Shown piece after piece: positions 1 to 6,684 of a stretch of 16,824 nt of DNA. Position numbers and translations under genes: made by a program. This DNA comes from DATMQA01 sp035566895. GTDB lineage: Bacteria > Verrucomicrobiota > Verrucomicrobiia > Limisphaerales > UBA8199. The notes beneath the pieces were generated by a model that saw nothing but the letters and a program-made list of their open reading frames with translations, did not search any database and was not told the origin of the DNA. Location of the stretch: assembly GCA_035566895.1 (NCBI GenBank), contig DATMQA010000111.1, positions 1-16,824 of the forward strand. The letters are read 5' to 3'. Positions within the stretch are counted from its first letter, which is position 1; every line of letters starts with the position of its first letter.

Positions 1-61
1 ACTTTTCGGCATCGCTGAGCCGGATGTTGTATGGGCTTGTTTGCGGCATAGCCTCGCTCAT
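1..61 (-). CDS. Probable IS630-type transposase, N-terminal start only (runs off left edge)
   Basis: Reading the minus strand from an ATG at 61 gives about 20 residues before the window ends, including 'TSPYNIRLSDAEK'. This resembles the conserved opening of IS630-family transposases and related helix-turn-helix proteins, which often begin with 'SPY.I.LS..E' just before the DNA-binding domain. A second in-frame ATG at 49 is an alternative start. No SD sequence is obvious, and an in-frame stop lies upstream, so the N-terminus should be in this stretch. The catalytic DDE domain would lie outside the window. The overlapping plus-strand frame (2-97) also stays open but matches nothing I know. The call rests on a short motif and is moderate at best. 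Confidence 0.5.
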   Translation of the reverse strand, partial: MSEAMPQTSPYNIRLSDAEK

Positions 62-97
62 GTGAGCGAAGACAGCTTGGCAGATTGCTGCCGCTAG

Positions 98-129
98 GGC
101 AATAATAATACGTCATACTATTTATTGCC
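98..129. repeat. Short inverted repeat in AT-rich DNA beside the transposase start
   Basis: GGCAATAA at 98-105 is repeated in inverted form as TTATTGCC at 122-129, with 16 bases between. It lies directly upstream of the putative transposase start and directly before the RNA ligase-like remnant. It could be part of an insertion sequence end, an operator or chance. The other end of the element is outside the window, so terminal repeats cannot be compared. Confidence 0.3.
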
Positions 130-287
130 ATGGGTACTAAGGTGTCCCATGTATGCCGTTGCTTTGTTCTCGCTAATCCTCAAATCTCCGAACCAGACCG
201 TGAATTCATTCAGGCGATCCGCGCCCGGGAGGACCAGCTCTACTATTCCGTCGTTGAGCCCCACTTCAATGTAGTAGACAATATTAC
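130..287 (+). pseudogene. 5' remnant of a 2'-5' RNA ligase-like (2H phosphoesterase) gene
   Basis: From the ATG at 130 (or a GTG at 142) the frame encodes residues such as 'ISEPDREFIQAIRARED' and 'VVEPHFNVV'. This matches the opening of 2'-5' RNA ligase family proteins: a short strand, '[LI]S..DR.[FW]I..[IL]R..HD', then 'VEPHFT.VFP', which carries the first of the two HxT/S motifs of the 2H fold. Here the motif reads H-F-N instead of H-F-T, and similarity stops at about 276. The frame stays open to 432 only as the shadow of the minus-strand gene starting its coding at 288, and the second HxT motif is absent. Such proteins are normally about 170-190 residues, so this is a truncated leftover, plausibly cut by the rearrangement that placed the insertion sequence next to it. 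The exact 3' breakpoint is not defined. Confidence 0.45.
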
Positions 288-770
288 TCAGGCGATAGTC
301 TCAGCTTCATTCCGTTCGAGAGGACCGATGAACATGGTTGCTACGGGAACTCCAAAAAAATACATGCGAATCGTGTCTTGTATGCGGCCTTGGGCGTCGA
401 GCACGCATTCATCATGGCAGCGCATCCGATAGCGTCGGCCGTGAAAGCAACCCCAGGCGTGATAAGGCGTGAAGCGGAAACCCTGCTCATAGAGAAAAAT
501 GTCGGCACCCAATGGCATGTCATCCGCAGTGACGTGTATCCGGTCGGGTGCTACCAACTCGGCGAACATTTTGCGCTCGTAAAGCCAGCCCGAAGAAAAT
601 TCCATCCGGTCTCTCACCAGCCAAAAGGTCTCTGAGAACCATTCTGCCGCAGACCAAAAGCGAATCCTCTCCGGCCTCTGAAACAGCCGCCAGAGTGGAT
701 GCGGCACCAACTGGCCCTCACCGCGCCAACAACCGCGGAAGAACTCTCTTGGTTGAAGAGGTGTTGCCAT
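288..770 (-). CDS. Hypothetical protein, 160 residues, possibly a small beta-barrel (lipocalin/nitrobindin-like) fold
   Basis: I do not recognise the family with certainty. The start at 770 gives a compact protein beginning 'MATPLQPREFFRGCWRGEG'. Extension to an ATG at 881 adds 37 unlike residues that run into the promoter region of the divergent gene, so I reject it. The protein is rich in aromatic residues (many W, F and Y), has no signal peptide or membrane segment, and has alternating strand-like stretches: 'RDRMEFSSGWLYERKMFAEL', 'RIHVTADDMPLGADIFL', 'RYRMRCHDECVLD'. A leading 'F.G.W.G.G' motif followed by beta strands is also seen in small intracellular lipocalin or nitrobindin-like barrels that bind haem or lipids, but this is a resemblance only. 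It is divergent from the HEAT-like gene with 132 bases between the starts. The SD is weak. Confidence 0.7.
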   Translation of the reverse strand: MATPLQPREFFRGCWRGEGQLVPHPLWRLFQRPERIRFWSAAEWFSETFWLVRDRMEFSSGWLYERKMFAELVAPDRIHVTADDMPLGADIFLYEQGFRFTPYHAWGCFHGRRYRMRCHDECVLDAQGRIQDTIRMYFFGVPVATMFIGPLERNEAETIA

Positions 771-902
771 GATTATTGATCGTGCATAGCGGTGAGCGCT
801 CTTGATCTCAGCCAGTGTATCACGCGGCGAAGCGGCAGCGCAACCCGAGTGCGGGTGATTTTCTTCTCGCTCGTCCCTCAACCTGCACGCACAATCCGCC
901 CT

Positions 903-1553
903 ATGAGGCTTGGGCGTTTTATTGCTCTTAGCGTGCTGCTCTTAACCGTTGCCTTTGGCTTGTTCCTTGCCGTGTGGCCACCCGAGCCGAGTTATAATGG
1001 CAGGCCGTTGAGCAAATGGTTGGACGATCTTACCGTCAACCGCAGCGAAGCCCGTTCGCAAGCGGCGGACGCAGTGCGCCAGATCGGACCCAAAGCCGTG
1101 CCGTTTCTCATACCGCGATTAAAACGGGAGGAGGATCCACCCTGGAAAATCAAATTGATCGGACTAGTCAGCCGGCAATCTGTTTTGAAAGTCCACTTTG
1201 TCCCGGCGAGTGCGCGCCGATTTCAAGCTGTGCTGGCTTGCGACGCGCTTGGGCCGGCCGCTAAGGATGCGTTGCCGACGCTGGAGAAGATGTTTTATGG
1301 CAACCCTCATTATTTAGACGCGGCTTTCATCATGGCCGATATTGGTCCTGAAGCCATCCCAAGTTTGACGAAGGGACTTACCAACGAACTTAGCGGAATC
1401 CGGTCGTATAGCCGTACTGGCCTTGAGGTTGCCCGAAATTCGGAACACTCGTTACCCGATGAAAAGACGCCCGACTTCATAGAGCGCCTCATCGCCTTTC
1501 GTCTCAAAGCCGCCCCGGAGATTGATATTCAGGGACCTCTCAACAGGCGGTAA
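903..1553 (+). CDS. Membrane-anchored HEAT-repeat-like protein
   Basis: This 216-residue protein starts with a positively charged 'MRLGR' and one hydrophobic segment (about residues 6-25), an uncleaved anchor or signal peptide. Then comes 'EPSYNGRPLSKWLDDL' (28-43), a lead-in I associate with HEAT-repeat proteins of Verrucomicrobiota. Helical repeats follow: 'ARSQAADAVRQIGPKAVPFLIPRL' (50-73), 'LACDALGPAAKDALPTLEKM' (111-130) and 'AAFIMADIGPEAIPSLTKGL' (140-159), each with the A..A..IGP.A.P.L pattern. HEAT solenoids bind other proteins; no enzymatic role can be assigned. The start at 903 was chosen because the longer frame from 792 puts an unlike stretch before the hydrophobic segment. The last 55 residues lack clear repeats, and the protein is shorter than many relatives, so it may have lost repeats. 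No clear SD. It converges with the PQQ dehydrogenase gene, with 65 bases between stops. Confidence 0.8.
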   Translation: MRLGRFIALSVLLLTVAFGLFLAVWPPEPSYNGRPLSKWLDDLTVNRSEARSQAADAVRQIGPKAVPFLIPRLKREEDPPWKIKLIGLVSRQSVLKVHFVPASARRFQAVLACDALGPAAKDALPTLEKMFYGNPHYLDAAFIMADIGPEAIPSLTKGLTNELSGIRSYSRTGLEVARNSEHSLPDEKTPDFIERLIAFRLKAAPEIDIQGPLNRR

Positions 1554-1618
1554 CTCGAACCCGGCTAAGGCTCTGGGATTTCCAGCACTTGTCCCATTCC
1601 AAGGTCAATGATCCCCGC

Positions 1619-3646
1619 TTACGGCAGGGCAAACGCCACCAGCGTGTCGCTCTGGGGCTCTTCGGTGACTTTGGCGTGGCCGCCCGAGGCGATCACGAGA
1701 AATTGCCGGCCCCCGGACGTGGTCTGATAGGTCATTGGTGTCGCGGCGCCACTGGCGGGAAGTTGCGCTTTCCAAAGTTCCTTGCCGGTTTCGACATCAA
1801 AGGCGCGGATGAACGGATCGACGGTGCCCGCTATAAAAACCAAACCGCCACCGGTGATGATCGGGCCGCCGAGGCTGATGGACCCGGGGGGAACCGTCGG
1901 GTGATCAGCGCTCAAGCCGGCCATGGAGCCGAGCGGAACCCGCCACCGGATTTTTCCTTCCGCCAGGTCCACGGCGACGAGCAGTCCCCAGGGAGGCGGG
2001 CAGCATGGCAGATTTGAAGGCGCCTGGAGGAAGTTCCGGAACAAACCATAAGGGCATCCGACCTGGGCCGTGTATTCGCCGGGTTCGGTTCGGCGTGTGG
2101 AATCCTGAAACTCCGCGCGCGGGATGAGCTTCACCTTTGCGGGCAGGCTGTTCACGTTGGCGACCAGGAGAGCCCGTGTGGGGTCAAAGGCATAACCGCT
2201 CCAGTTCATGCCGCCAACGTTTCCCGGGCTCACCAGTGTGCCTTGCAGGCTGGGCGGCGTGAAGACGCCCTCGTTTCGAAGCGCCCGGAGGCGTGTCAGA
2301 CAAGCGTCGCGCTCAACGTCATTGACGGCCCACGCCCCATCAAACGCGAGCTGTTGCGGGACAAGCGCAGGCGGCGCGAGCGGGAAGGGTTGAGTCGCCG
2401 AGGTGACCTCTCCCGGGACATCACTTTGAGGCACAGGCCGTTCTTCCACTGGAAACACCGGCAGGCCCGTCCCTCGATCGAGGACAAAGAGCAAGCCCGA
2501 CTTGTTGCCTTGAATAACAACCGGGAGTTGCCTGCCTTCCCGTTGGAGGGTGGCGAGCAAGGGCGGTGAAGCACAGTCGTAATCCCACAGATCGTGATGG
2601 ACAAGCTGGAAGCCCCAGGCCAGTTCACCGGTCTTGGAGTGCAACGCGACAATCGAGTTGGCCCATCGGTTGTCGCCGGGGCGCAGCCCGCCGTAGTAAT
2701 CAGGGCTGGCGCTTCCGGTGGGGACGAAGACGAGGTGGCGTTCGGGATCAACCGCCATAATGGACCACGCGTTCGCGGCGCCCGTGCGCCAGCTTTTTCC
2801 CGGAGCATCCGCAACCGTCCCTTGCGTGTTCGGAGGAATCGGTTCCCAGCTCCAACGCAAGGCGCCCGAGCGTGCGTCGAAGGCGCGAACGACTCCGCTG
2901 GGCATGTCCACGCGGGCATTATCATCGATGGCCGAGCCGACGATGACGAGGTCGTCGATGACTGCAGGCGGTGAAGTCATATGGTACTGGCCGCGGGCGT
3001 AACGGGCGACCTTCTTGAGGTTCACTTGGCCGTTTTTGCCGAAGCCGGCGCATGGGGTTCCGGTCTCGGCCTCGATGGCGATGAGCCGGGCATCGAGCGT
3101 AGTTTCGAAAATGCGCCGCCCGCCGGACGGAGCAGACGCGCGGGCTTTCTGGGCGGCCTTCGAAGGGTCGAGCCAGGTCGCCACACCTCGATTAATCAGC
3201 CCGTCGCCATAGTCCCAGCCCAATTCCGTGTGGGGATCGTACGCCCAGCGCCGGGTGCCGGTTTCCGGGTCCAGGGCGAGCACGCGGTTGAACGGAGTCG
3301 TGAGGTAAAGCGTACCGTCCACCAGGAGTGGTGTCGTTTCGAAGCCGCTTCGTTTCCGGCCGCGCGTGCCGTCTGAGACATCGCCGGTGTGACACACCCA
3401 GGCGACTTTGAGCCGGGAAACGTTCTCGCGATTGAGCGTGGCAAGCGGGGAATAACGCATGCCACCCGGGTCATGACCATAACAGGGCCAATCATCCGTC
3501 GCCGGTGCTCCCGCCATTATTTGGGTCATAGTCCCCAGGGCCATACCTAAGTGGAAAAGCGTTCGGAAGGCTCGTCTCCGGCGCCCGCGCCAGCGGTTGC
3601 GCCAGGCTTCGGACAAGGCATGAATTGCGGCCGGATGCGTAATCAT
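1619..3646 (-). CDS. PQQ-dependent sugar/alcohol dehydrogenase (membrane glucose dehydrogenase-type propeller domain)
   Basis: This 675-residue quinoprotein is predicted to oxidise a sugar or polyol in the periplasm with pyrroloquinoline quinone. The N-terminus has an arginine-rich stretch and a hydrophobic segment (about 29-46) ending near 'AGAPA', a likely signal peptide. The mature part opens with 'DWPCYGHDPGGMRYSPL' (52-68), the standard start of the eight-bladed propeller. Signature stretches typical of the glucose/quinate dehydrogenase class are 'YHMTSPPAVI' (221-230), 'GDNRWANSIVAL' (324-335), 'VHHDLWDYD' (349-357), 'GNKSGLLFVLDR.TG.PVFP' (380-399) and 'GGMNWSGYAFDP' (478-489). H222, D352 and K382 plausibly match the PQQ-site His, Asp and Lys of membrane glucose dehydrogenase. 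The five N-terminal transmembrane helices of E. coli Gcd are absent, so this is an exported form. Adjacent cysteines 548-549 are not at the place of the methanol dehydrogenase Cys-Cys ring. No haem site, so an external acceptor is needed. No strong SD at 3646. Confidence 0.9.
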   Translation of the reverse strand: MITHPAAIHALSEAWRNRWRGRRRRAFRTLFHLGMALGTMTQIMAGAPATDDWPCYGHDPGGMRYSPLATLNRENVSRLKVAWVCHTGDVSDGTRGRKRSGFETTPLLVDGTLYLTTPFNRVLALDPETGTRRWAYDPHTELGWDYGDGLINRGVATWLDPSKAAQKARASAPSGGRRIFETTLDARLIAIEAETGTPCAGFGKNGQVNLKKVARYARGQYHMTSPPAVIDDLVIVGSAIDDNARVDMPSGVVRAFDARSGALRWSWEPIPPNTQGTVADAPGKSWRTGAANAWSIMAVDPERHLVFVPTGSASPDYYGGLRPGDNRWANSIVALHSKTGELAWGFQLVHHDLWDYDCASPPLLATLQREGRQLPVVIQGNKSGLLFVLDRGTGLPVFPVEERPVPQSDVPGEVTSATQPFPLAPPALVPQQLAFDGAWAVNDVERDACLTRLRALRNEGVFTPPSLQGTLVSPGNVGGMNWSGYAFDPTRALLVANVNSLPAKVKLIPRAEFQDSTRRTEPGEYTAQVGCPYGLFRNFLQAPSNLPCCPPPWGLLVAVDLAEGKIRWRVPLGSMAGLSADHPTVPPGSISLGGPIITGGGLVFIAGTVDPFIRAFDVETGKELWKAQLPASGAATPMTYQTTSGGRQFLVIASGGHAKVTEEPQSDTLVAFALP

Positions 3647-3753
3647 CGGAGTGCATTGAAAATGGTATCAACGCCATCCCAGGTGCAAGGAAGAACGGAT
3701 TAAGGTATGGGGTATTCCCCTACTGGAACGAGCAGCCTGACTGGAGAATAATT
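3647..3753. promoter_or_regulatory. Divergent intergenic region between the two propeller genes
   Basis: These 107 bases separate the starts of two divergent exported propeller proteins, so promoters for both should lie here. I see no convincing -35/-10 pair on either strand. A small palindrome, GGGG-TATT-CCCC at 3709-3720, is the only symmetric element and could be an operator, but four base pairs is weak. Shared control of the two genes is an inference from their arrangement. Confidence 0.35.
3743..3746 (+). promoter_or_regulatory. SD site deciding between a TTG and an ATG start
   Basis: GGAG at 3743-3746 lies 7 bases before TTG 3754 and 13 bases before ATG 3760. The shorter spacing favours the TTG start, adding Met-Pro to the signal peptide. 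Either start gives the same mature protein. Confidence 0.45.
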
Positions 3754-5487
3754 TTGCCCATGAAGCACTTCCCCGCCGGTCCGCCGGCTGCCGGCGTATG
3801 CTGCATCCTTGCCGCTTTGGCTGTGCATTTTCCGGCGCGCGGGGCGGTCAATGTCACCGGTCACCACAACCACGCCTCGCGCGACGGCCTCTATATCGAG
3901 CCCGCGTTCACTCAAACCGCTGCCGCCGGCCTGAAACGCGACCTGACCTTTAACGGCGCCATTGCCGGCAACGTGTATGCCCAGCCGCTCTACATCGAAG
4001 ATGGCCCGGGTGGCAGGGCGATGGTCATTGCCGTTACCGAGTCGAATAATGTTTATGCGCTCGACGCTGCCGACGGCAGCGTCATCTGGCAGCGGCACGT
4101 CGGCACACCCGTCTCCCGGTCCAGCCTGATGTGCGGCAACATTGACCCACTCGGCATCACCGGCACACCGGTGGTCGATCTCGCCTCACGCACGCTGCTC
4201 TTCGACGCCATGACCACCCCCGACAACGGGATCACAAAAAGACATTTCCTTTACGCGCTGAACGTGGACACCGGAACCACGAACAGCGGCTGGCCCGTTG
4301 ATGTGAACGCAACCGCGAATTTCGGGGGCACCGCGTTCACCTCTGCCTTGCAGAACCAGCGGAGCGCCCTCGCGCTCGCGGGCGGCACGGTCTATGCCAC
4401 CTATGGCGGCCACGCCGGGGACTGCGGCACCTACTTCGGGTGGCTCGTCGGGGTGCCGCTGAACAATCCGGCCAATGTCATGGCTTGGGCCACCACCGCG
4501 CGCGGCGGCGGCACCTGGGGCGTTGGAGGCGTGGCCAGCGATGGCACGAACGTCTTTATTGCCACCGGCAATACGTTCAACGCCGGCGCCTGGAGCGGAG
4601 GCGAGGCCGTGATTCGCTTCCAGCCCGGTCCCGTTTTCAGCACGCTGACCAACGATTACTGGGTCCCGACCAATTGGCAGGCGCTCGACACCGGCGACAC
4701 CGATATCGGCGGCTCGGGTCCGCTGCTGGTGGATGTCCCTGGCGCAACTCCCTCGGCGCTGGTGGTCGCGTTGGGCAAGGACGGCAACGCGTATCTGCTC
4801 AATCGTGCTAATCTCGGCGGCATCGGCCTGCCGGTGGCGCAAGCGGGCGTCTCGAGCAGCGCCATCATCCAGGCCGCCGCCACTTACCGCACCACTCAAG
4901 GCACCTACGTCGTCTTTTGCGGCAATACCAGTCAGAACCAGCTCACCGCCTTGCGCCTCGGCGCTGCCAATCCTCCGACCATCACCAGTGTCTGGACAAA
5001 ATCCCAGAATGGCCGTGCCTCCCCCTTCGTCACCTCCACCGACGGCACCAACAACGTCATCGTCTGGGGATTCGGCGCCGAAAACGACCAGCGCCTCCGT
5101 GGCTTCGACGGGGACACCGGTAACGTGGTATTCGGCGGCGGCGGCGCGAGCGAGTTGATGGCCGGCACGCGGCGATTCAACACCGCTATCGCCGCCCGCG
5201 GCCGCATCTACGTCGCCACCGACAACAAAGTTTATGCCTTCACATTGCCCGTTTCCCCGATCCTTCTAACCGCTTTGACGCTGCTGCCGGGTGGCGCCTT
5301 TCAATTCGCCTTCACGAACGCGCCGGGCATGAGCTTTACCGCCTCCAGCACCACAAACCTGTCCACACCGTTCACCAACTGGACCCGGCTCGGTTTCGTC
5401 CCCGAGGTGTCGCCCGGGCACTTCCAATTCAGCGACGTGCAACCGACCAACGACCGCCAGCGCTTCTACCGGGTGCGGTCGCGTTAG
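3754..5487 (+). CDS. Secreted PQQ-like beta-propeller repeat protein with C-terminal beta-sandwich-like module
   Basis: This 577-residue exported protein has an N-terminal signal peptide (hydrophobic 'AAGVCCILAALAVHF', likely cut near 'ARGA' at about 30). Propeller blades show the PQQ-like repeat pattern: 'VIAVTESNNVYALDAADGSVIWQRHVG' begins near 89, with later blades such as 'VVALGKDGNAYLLNR', 'LRGFDGDTGNVVFG' and 'RIYVATDNKVYAF'. These 'A.D...G...W' repeats fold as a propeller but do not by themselves show PQQ binding; I see none of the glucose dehydrogenase active-site signatures present in the gene upstream. From about 498 a separate module contains 'SFTASSTTNLSTPFTNWTRLG' and ends 'DRQRFYRVRSR', a C-terminal pattern common in exported proteins of Verrucomicrobiota. 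The start may be TTG 3754 (GGAG at 3743-3746, spacing 7) or ATG 3760 (spacing 13). A structural or binding role is as likely as catalysis. Confidence 0.85.
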   Translation: MPMKHFPAGPPAAGVCCILAALAVHFPARGAVNVTGHHNHASRDGLYIEPAFTQTAAAGLKRDLTFNGAIAGNVYAQPLYIEDGPGGRAMVIAVTESNNVYALDAADGSVIWQRHVGTPVSRSSLMCGNIDPLGITGTPVVDLASRTLLFDAMTTPDNGITKRHFLYALNVDTGTTNSGWPVDVNATANFGGTAFTSALQNQRSALALAGGTVYATYGGHAGDCGTYFGWLVGVPLNNPANVMAWATTARGGGTWGVGGVASDGTNVFIATGNTFNAGAWSGGEAVIRFQPGPVFSTLTNDYWVPTNWQALDTGDTDIGGSGPLLVDVPGATPSALVVALGKDGNAYLLNRANLGGIGLPVAQAGVSSSAIIQAAATYRTTQGTYVVFCGNTSQNQLTALRLGAANPPTITSVWTKSQNGRASPFVTSTDGTNNVIVWGFGAENDQRLRGFDGDTGNVVFGGGGASELMAGTRRFNTAIAARGRIYVATDNKVYAFTLPVSPILLTALTLLPGGAFQFAFTNAPGMSFTASSTTNLSTPFTNWTRLGFVPEVSPGHFQFSDVQPTNDRQRFYRVRSR

Positions 5488-5634
5488 CCGGAACTTTCCC
5501 GGGAACATTTTCGGCGGTGGCGCGTCATACCTCACGGTGGAGCAGCGAAAGGCCGATCTACTCCAAAGCGGACGTACTGGCAATCGGCAGATCGAGTTTT
5601 CGCGAGCCTCAAAACAAAGAAAGGAATTATCATT

Positions 5635-6678
5635 ATGAAAACAGGTTTGGCAGGATTATTCGCCGTGGCGCTGATGGCGAGCACGGGCCAGGCGCCGGCG
5701 CAGAGCTATAACATCACCGACCTCGGGGCGGTGGCCGGAGAAACGGTGAGTGGCGGCTATGGCCTCAACGGTTCGGGGCAGGCGGCAGGTGTATCGTCCA
5801 ACCCTAATGGTGCGATCGCGACGTTGTTCAGCAATGGGAAGGCCATCAATCTCGGCACTCTGGAACCTATGGACGTGTCGGTTGCCACTGCGATCAACGG
5901 CACCGTCGAGGTCGTCGGTTATGAATTCTTCTCCTCAGATCCGAACAACACCTCCCATGCGTGGCTCTATAGCAATGGCAACCTGAAGGACATTCATTCG
6001 GCATCGCTCTTCCCAGCCGGCACCAGGGCCGCGGGGATCAATGGTTCGGGAGTCGTGGTGGGGCAGGGGCTGTTGACCAGTTCCAGCTTTCACGCCTTCC
6101 TGTACGCCAATGGCCAGATGGTGGATATCGGACCGCCCGGCGCCTATCAAGCCGGGGCCGCCGCCATCAACGATGCGGGCCAGGTCGTGGGGAATTACTA
6201 CGCCAGCAGCAGCGCGCAGGGCGCGTTCGTGTATTCCAACGGCAAATTCACCTTTCTCGGGGTACCGCCGGGGGCTTCGTCGTTTAGCGCCTTCGCCATC
6301 AACAGCACTGGGGAGGTTGTCGGGGGGAGCTACCTCAGCGGCGCGCCTTCGCACGCAGCGCTCTACAACAATGGGATGTGGACCGATCTGGGCGCAGTGC
6401 CCGGGGCCGCGGGGACCCACGCGACCGGAATCAATACTGCCGGCCAGGTTGTGGGTATTGCGGTGTTTCCTATTACCAGTTACCACCCCTTCAAGCCCGG
6501 CAAGCACGTTGGTTTCATCGTCCGAAACGGCAGTCCGGTGGACCTCAACACCCTCATTCCGGCCAACTCCGGCTTCACGGTCACGGATGCCATCGCCATC
6601 AACGATTCCGGCGAGATCCTGTGTAATGCGACCAATGCCAATGGTCACAAACGCGCTGTTCTGTTGACGCCGAAATAG
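5635..6678 (+). CDS. Exported HAF-repeat protein (HAF-1)
   Basis: This 347-residue protein has a signal peptide ('MKTGLAGLFAVALMASTGQAPAQ', cut near residue 23) and about seven copies of the HAF repeat. Each copy has an 'AINDAGQVVG' type turn followed by 'HAFLY.NG...DLG': 'ITDLGAVAGETVSGG' near 26, 'HAWLYSNGNLKDI', 'HAFLYANGQMVDIG', 'GAFVYSNGKFTFLG', 'HAALYNNGMWTDLG', 'GFIVRNGSPVDLN', and the end 'RAVLLTPK'. HAF repeats are found in predicted extracellular proteins and are thought to form a propeller-like beta structure; no activity is established. There is a good SD, AAGGA at 5621-5625, 9 bases before the ATG. The gene lies 147 bases after the propeller gene on the same strand, so co-transcription is possible. 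It has no C-terminal anchor, and its stop is only 6 bases from the stop of the convergent permease gene. Confidence 0.88.
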   Translation: MKTGLAGLFAVALMASTGQAPAQSYNITDLGAVAGETVSGGYGLNGSGQAAGVSSNPNGAIATLFSNGKAINLGTLEPMDVSVATAINGTVEVVGYEFFSSDPNNTSHAWLYSNGNLKDIHSASLFPAGTRAAGINGSGVVVGQGLLTSSSFHAFLYANGQMVDIGPPGAYQAGAAAINDAGQVVGNYYASSSAQGAFVYSNGKFTFLGVPPGASSFSAFAINSTGEVVGGSYLSGAPSHAALYNNGMWTDLGAVPGAAGTHATGINTAGQVVGIAVFPITSYHPFKPGKHVGFIVRNGSPVDLNTLIPANSGFTVTDAIAINDSGEILCNATNANGHKRAVLLTPK

Positions 6679-6684
6679 GCGGCT

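Noticed and set aside
2..97. Open plus-strand frame at the left edge ending in TAG at 95-97
   Set aside because: It lies opposite the transposase-like start, whose motif is recognisable; the plus-strand translation matches nothing I know.
1589..3376. Several plus-strand open frames opposite the PQQ dehydrogenase gene
   Set aside because: Antisense shadows; the minus strand carries an unbroken recognised quinoprotein.
4186..4899. Minus-strand open frame of 237 residues opposite the secreted propeller gene
   Set aside because: Shadow of a GC-rich coding region, rich in G, A and R with no recognisable motif.
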